The notes below the pieces were generated by a model. The model was not told where the DNA came from, made no database searches, and saw only the letters and a list, made by a program, of their open reading frames with translations. From Prevotella sp. (GTDB lineage Bacteria; Bacteroidota; Bacteroidia; Bacteroidales; Bacteroidaceae), in assembly GCA_021636625.1 (NCBI GenBank), contig JAJWLX010000010.1:1-64000 (forward strand): DNA of 64,000 nucleotides, given 5' to 3'. A program made the position numbers and the translations under genes. This document shows, piece by piece, positions 60,496 through 64,000 of this stretch. Within the stretch, counting starts at the first letter, position 1, and every line of letters begins with the position of its first letter.

Positions 60496-61821
60496 CTAGT
60501 CTCTCCGGAAGATATCTCTAGTATATACTTTATCCTTAACATCATCCAGACAAGCATCGTAGCGGTTAGCGATGATGGCATGACTCTGCGCCTTGAAGGC
60601 TTCGAGGTTGTTCTCTACTCTACTACCGAAGAAGGTGCTACCCTCTTCCAAGGTTGGCTCATAGATGACTACCTCTGCACCCTTTGCCTTGATACGCTTC
60701 ATGATGCCCTGGATGGCTGACTGACGGAAGTTATCGCTGTTTGACTTCATGGTCAGGCGATAGACACCGATCACGCAATTGTGCTCCTTGCTGGCATCAT
60801 AGCTGTTGGCATCGGCATAGCTGTAATAGCCTGCCTTCTGGAGAACGGCGTCAGCAATATAATCCTTGCGGGTGCGATTGCTCTCTACGATTGCCTCAAT
60901 CAGGTTCTCTGGAACATCGGCATAGTTTGCCAGAAGCTGCTTGGTATCCTTTGGCAAGCAATAACCACCATAACCAAAGCTTGGGTTGTTATAATGATTT
61001 CCGATTCGTGGGTCAAGACCTACGCCGTCAATGATTGCCTTGGTATCGAGTCCCTTTACCTCTGCGTATGTATCCAACTCATTGAAGTAGCTAACTCGGA
61101 GTGCCAGATAGGTATTGGCGAAGAGCTTCACTGCTTCCGCTTCCTTCATGCCCATGAAGAGGGTATCGATATTCTCCTTGATGGCTCCTTCCTGAAGTAA
61201 AGCGGCGAAAGTCTTGGCTGCTTCCTTCAACATCTCTACATCAGTTACAGACTTGATAGCCTCGTTTTCCTCTGCAAACTCAGGGCGCTCAATAATCTTT
61301 GGATAGCCTACGATGATGCGGCTTGGGTAAAGGTTATCATAGAGGGCCTTGCTTTCACGAAGGAACTCTGGAGAGAAGAGAAGGTTAAACTTCTTCACTC
61401 CCTTCTTGGCATACTTCAAGTAAAGGTTGCGGGTGTAACCTACAGGGATGGTACTCTTAATGACCATCACTGCATCTGGGTTCACTTCCAGAACCAGGTC
61501 GATAACTTCTTCTACATGGGTTGTATCGAAGTAGTTCTTGACTGGGTCGTAGTTGGTTGGTGCAGCAATCACTACGAAATCTGCATCCTTGTAGGCAGAC
61601 TTGCCATCAAGGGTTGCCACGAGGTTCAATGGCTTTTCTGCCAAATACTTTTCGATGTAATCGTCCTGGATTGGAGAAATTTTATTGTTGAGTTTCTCCA
61701 CCTTCTCTGGGATTACATCTACTGCTGTTACGGTATGATGCTGGGACAATAGAGCAGCTATACTAAGTCCTACGTAACCGGTTCCAGCTACTGCGATTTT
61801 TATATCTTTAAAGTCATTCAT
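60496..61821 (-). CDS. ugd: UDP-glucose 6-dehydrogenase
   Basis: 441 residues. N-terminal Rossmann [19 protein letters not shown], substrate region [25 protein letters not shown], catalytic Cys in [16 protein letters not shown] (about residue 288), and the C-terminal [22 protein letters not shown]. Oxidises UDP-glucose to UDP-glucuronate using NAD. Motifs match Ugd rather than UDP-ManNAc dehydrogenase (WecC), although a wecB gene is nearby. Base composition is less AT-rich than its neighbours. Confidence 0.93.
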   Translation of the reverse strand: MNDFKDIKIAVAGTGYVGLSIAALLSQHHTVTAVDVIPEKVEKLNNKISPIQDDYIEKYLAEKPLNLVATLDGKSAYKDADFVVIAAPTNYDPVKNYFDTTHVEEVIDLVLEVNPDAVMVIKSTIPVGYTRNLYLKYAKKGVKKFNLLFSPEFLRESKALYDNLYPSRIIVGYPKIIERPEFAEENEAIKSVTDVEMLKEAAKTFAALLQEGAIKENIDTLFMGMKEAEAVKLFANTYLALRVSYFNELDTYAEVKGLDTKAIIDGVGLDPRIGNHYNNPSFGYGGYCLPKDTKQLLANYADVPENLIEAIVESNRTRKDYIADAVLQKAGYYSYADANSYDASKEHNCVIGVYRLTMKSNSDNFRQSAIQGIMKRIKAKGAEVVIYEPTLEEGSTFFGSRVENNLEAFKAQSHAIIANRYDACLDDVKDKVYTRDIFRRD

Positions 61822-61836
61822 AAAAGCGATTTTTAT

Positions 61837-62151
61837 TCAAGTTGACTGCACCATAATTAAGTTCACCCAATGGGGATGTAAATGAAGTTCAATGCGATGC
61901 CCCCGTTTCACCATATCCTTCACTTGGTTCTTGAGCAAATTCAAATCATGAATACTTCTTTCATCTTGGTTCTGTTCAAGATACTTAAACATCAAGTAAT
62001 CAATGAAGAAGTTGCCTCTTGCTCCTACACTCTCCATTGCTGCCATCATTTTATCGGTTGGCTCTATGAGTGTTTTTTCTACCGTGCCAGATTGATCGCC
62101 AAAGAACAGCTCATAATCATACGACAAGATAATTTTCTTTTTTCTAAACAT
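61837..62151 (-). pseudogene. Truncated polysaccharide deacetylase-like gene
   Basis: 104 codons matching the N-terminus of the deacetylase at 55938-56927: ILSYDYELFFGDQSGTVEKTLI and MVKRGHRIELHLHPHWVN align closely to its first 95 residues, then LIMVQST and a stop. It ends right after the metal-ligand motif, before the rest of the domain. It sits 15 bases from ugd, and the join looks like a deletion end. Probably non-functional. Confidence 0.85.
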
Positions 62152-62210
62152 TGTTTATCTATAATTTAATTGAAGTCACAACATTAGCAGGAAAATATAA
62201 GAATGAAGAA

Positions 62211-63413
62211 TCAATTAAAGATTTCACCAATTGTCTTAAAATAATAATTACGTTTAAATTCAGAATCTTTATTTAATGTAGAGTAATCATAATCATTCAG
62301 CATAGAGAAAACTTCATCCGGTGATGGTATCGTTGCAAAATGTTCTCTAATATTATGGTAATACTTCAATAGTTTACATTCCTTTACTATCTGAAAAGAT
62401 TTACTTGTTTCCTTGTCTACAGTTCCCCGGATTGGTATATTGAAAACTGTTTTATAATTGCCATAATAATCAATACAGTAAAAAGGAACCTTATTGTGAA
62501 TACATATCACAAGAGGATGCATTAAACCTCCGATATACCCTTTACTGTTTTTGATAATCACATACCACTCCAAAGGTGATAGTCTTTGATGATTCAATTG
62601 AGCAATATCAAAACATTTGTTTCCATTCTGGCGAGGCAACTCATATAAAACACTTCCACTTTTTGCCATAATATCAGAAAGGTGTTTAGCCCATTTCTGA
62701 AGTTTCTTATTATGAGGTTCCGGCATACATAGTAAATAATAACTATCTGGAAGATTAAATTTCTGTTTTATCTCAGGTTCCAGGACAGAAATATTAACAT
62801 TGTCATTAAATCCAAATACAGGATCAGGTGTAATTTCCGGAATCAAAAGACCATCAGTAAAAGAGGAAACCAAGTGCTGCGTATGAGCATCACGAACTGT
62901 CAGTTTATTAAATCTCTTCAAATAGCGTGAAGCTTCCTCTTTTATATTACTAAAATCTGATGGATTCGTACTTAATGTAGCTATTGAATATCCAACCACA
63001 GGAACATCTACGTAGTTGAGAAACTCACCCCAAAAAGGATTTGGAAAAATAGTATCACTTTTTGGATAATAAGTTTTAAAAGTTCTCAAAGAAAAATGAG
63101 GCTTTCTCAACATAAACAGTGTATCAGCCCCTATAAAAACCATTTCTATTTTTTCATGTTTTATAACTTCAGCTACATCCTTGGCATTATTGCACAGAGA
63201 TGTCAAGGGATAATTTTCCTTTTGGAACTCTTGGAATTTATTGATCATTTCCAACGAAGTAACTCTATCATAATGTGCCTTTGTATCTGCCGGCACCCAA
63301 TTAATAACAACGGGATCATAACCATGCTTACGAAAATATCCAATGGTTGAAAGGACTTGTAAATTCGCCCCAAAATTATAAACCCAATGATAAGTTAAAA
63401 TACCTATTTTCAT
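62211..63413 (-). CDS. Polysaccharide pyruvyl transferase family protein
   Basis: 400 residues. N-terminus MKIGILTYHWVYNFGANLQVLS is the family signature, then RYLKRFNKLTVRDAHTQHLVSS, ITPDPVFGF and GYIGGLMHPLVICIHNKVPFYCIDY near the end. Such enzymes add a ketal-linked pyruvate from PEP to a sugar. The FrhB-like gene upstream overlaps it by four bases; this pair is frequently seen in Bacteroidetes polysaccharide loci. Confidence 0.9.
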   Translation of the reverse strand: MKIGILTYHWVYNFGANLQVLSTIGYFRKHGYDPVVINWVPADTKAHYDRVTSLEMINKFQEFQKENYPLTSLCNNAKDVAEVIKHEKIEMVFIGADTLFMLRKPHFSLRTFKTYYPKSDTIFPNPFWGEFLNYVDVPVVGYSIATLSTNPSDFSNIKEEASRYLKRFNKLTVRDAHTQHLVSSFTDGLLIPEITPDPVFGFNDNVNISVLEPEIKQKFNLPDSYYLLCMPEPHNKKLQKWAKHLSDIMAKSGSVLYELPRQNGNKCFDIAQLNHQRLSPLEWYVIIKNSKGYIGGLMHPLVICIHNKVPFYCIDYYGNYKTVFNIPIRGTVDKETSKSFQIVKECKLLKYYHNIREHFATIPSPDEVFSMLNDYDYSTLNKDSEFKRNYYFKTIGEIFN

Positions 63414-64000
63414 TTTAATCGTAATATTTTTAATAACATAATCAATCCTCTCTTTATTAATGTTTTAACAGTAATATGAGGAGATAAATATTTCCTGTAA
63501 CTTTTTTCAAAGCCATACTTGTAATAATACTGCCAAAAATCATTCCTATTCTTTAATTCAGGAGTCGGTCTCTGAAGATTTGGTTGTAATGCTTCTTCTT
63601 TAGTAATTTCATACAAATCAAGAGCTGTCGATAATTTTTCCCCCAATATATCTATTCCTTTCTTTGTGTTTACAAGTATAAGAGATGTACCACGATTATC
63701 TCTGATATCAGGACGATTATCTGCATAATCCCAAAAATCTGCAATGGTAAAATCTCCCGGTCTATGTAAATTGCAAAATCTACAATGATGGCATGAAGGT
63801 CTGTTTATGTATTCAGAGAAGAAGGCATAACTCCAGCTAGAAATACATTTCGGATCGACCATACTCTTACCGCTGTCAAAGATAAAACGGTAAGAGTATG
63901 GCTCTAGCCAACCTCTTACCGACTTATCTCGCATATTGATAGCCACAACCTTATGCCCAAGCAAACTTTCAGAATACTCTTTATATTCCTTAAATATCAA
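63410..64000 (-). CDS. FrhB-like (coenzyme F420 hydrogenase/dehydrogenase beta subunit) protein, 5' end cut by window
   Basis: 196 codons visible and open to the right edge; the true start lies beyond 64000 (TTG at the edge is not trusted). The domain shows MVDPKCISSWSYAFFSEYI, then a Cys-rich CHHCRFCNLHRPGDFTIADFWDY that would bind Fe-S, with RGTSLILVNTKKG downstream. Bacteroidetes are not known to make F420, so these homologues probably use flavin. Role in polysaccharide synthesis is unproven, but it pairs with the pyruvyl transferase. Confidence 0.88.
   Translation of the reverse strand: MIFKEYKEYSESLLGHKVVAINMRDKSVRGWLEPYSYRFIFDSGKSMVDPKCISSWSYAFFSEYINRPSCHHCRFCNLHRPGDFTIADFWDYADNRPDIRDNRGTSLILVNTKKGIDILGEKLSTALDLYEITKEEALQPNLQRPTPELKNRNDFWQYYYKYGFEKSYRKYLSPHITVKTLIKRGLIMLLKILRLK

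Noticed and set aside
60496..61821. UDP-ManNAc dehydrogenase (wecC) because wecB is nearby
   Set aside because: The [20 protein letters not shown] and C-terminal [18 protein letters not shown] segments match the UDP-glucose dehydrogenase branch.

Overview
The window looks like a chromosomal segment of a gut-type Bacteroidales bacterium, most likely Prevotella/Segatella (inferred from gene content, not from a marker gene). The evidence is the many promoters of the Bacteroidetes form TTTG-N20-TAnnTTTG, the lack of Shine-Dalgarno sites, type IX secretion genes (porQ and a PorE-like lipoprotein), the porQ-cmk pair close to ispH, and families typical of the phylum (DUF5056, DUF6249, DUF1573, DUF1703 ATPases, FrhB-like capsule proteins).\n\n1-18 kb is mostly housekeeping: the end of a cytidylate-kinase-like gene, purT, an FdtA-like/FemAB-like pair, the lutABC lactate operon, carB, topB with a PorE-like OmpA lipoprotein, an operon of DUF6249 protein, ECF sigma factor and DUF5056 protein, an RsmF-like methyltransferase and folA. 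18-31 kb is envelope-oriented: an Lrp regulator, an ExbB / small membrane protein / ExbD / ExbD operon, tRNA-Ser(GGA), a GH84 hexosaminidase, tatD, a prenyl synthase, a TonB protein, porQ, cmk, ispH and a DUF1573 protein. 30-48 kb holds a very large alpha-2-macroglobulin-like protein, a GH94 phosphorylase with a small lipoprotein, the uxuBA hexuronate genes, and three unrelated ATPase genes (DUF234-type, DUF1703-type, ABC/SMC-like) that look accessory.\n\n47.4-64 kb is a surface polysaccharide locus read right to left. It has an FrhB-like protein and pyruvyl transferase, Ugd, acyltransferases, WecB, a Wzy-like polymerase, a polysaccharide deacetylase, four glycosyltransferases, a radical SAM/SPASM enzyme and a WecA/TagO-like initiating transferase. 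It is visibly more AT-rich than the rest except in wecB, ugd and the wecA-like gene. It carries scars of rearrangement: a leftover ugd 3' end, a truncated second deacetylase gene, and an acyltransferase broken exactly at a run of seven G that would be repaired by one more G.\n\nThe most interesting non-coding signals are: (a) an isolated promoter followed about 65 bases later by a terminator between cmk and ispH, a candidate small RNA of about 100 nt; (b) four 15-bp palindromes spaced exactly 21 bp apart after the PorE-like gene; (c) four alternating TTATTGGCTAA-type sites over the promoter of the DUF234 ATPase; (d) heptanucleotide TTTGAAC arrays at the start codons of three genes inside operons, one of them translated; (e) a shared promoter module in front of two unrelated ATPase genes; and (f) the ABC-type ATPase with a 40-codon partner ORF. 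No single clearly new multi-gene system stands out. The ATPase cassette and the capsule radical SAM gene are the best candidates for undescribed biology.
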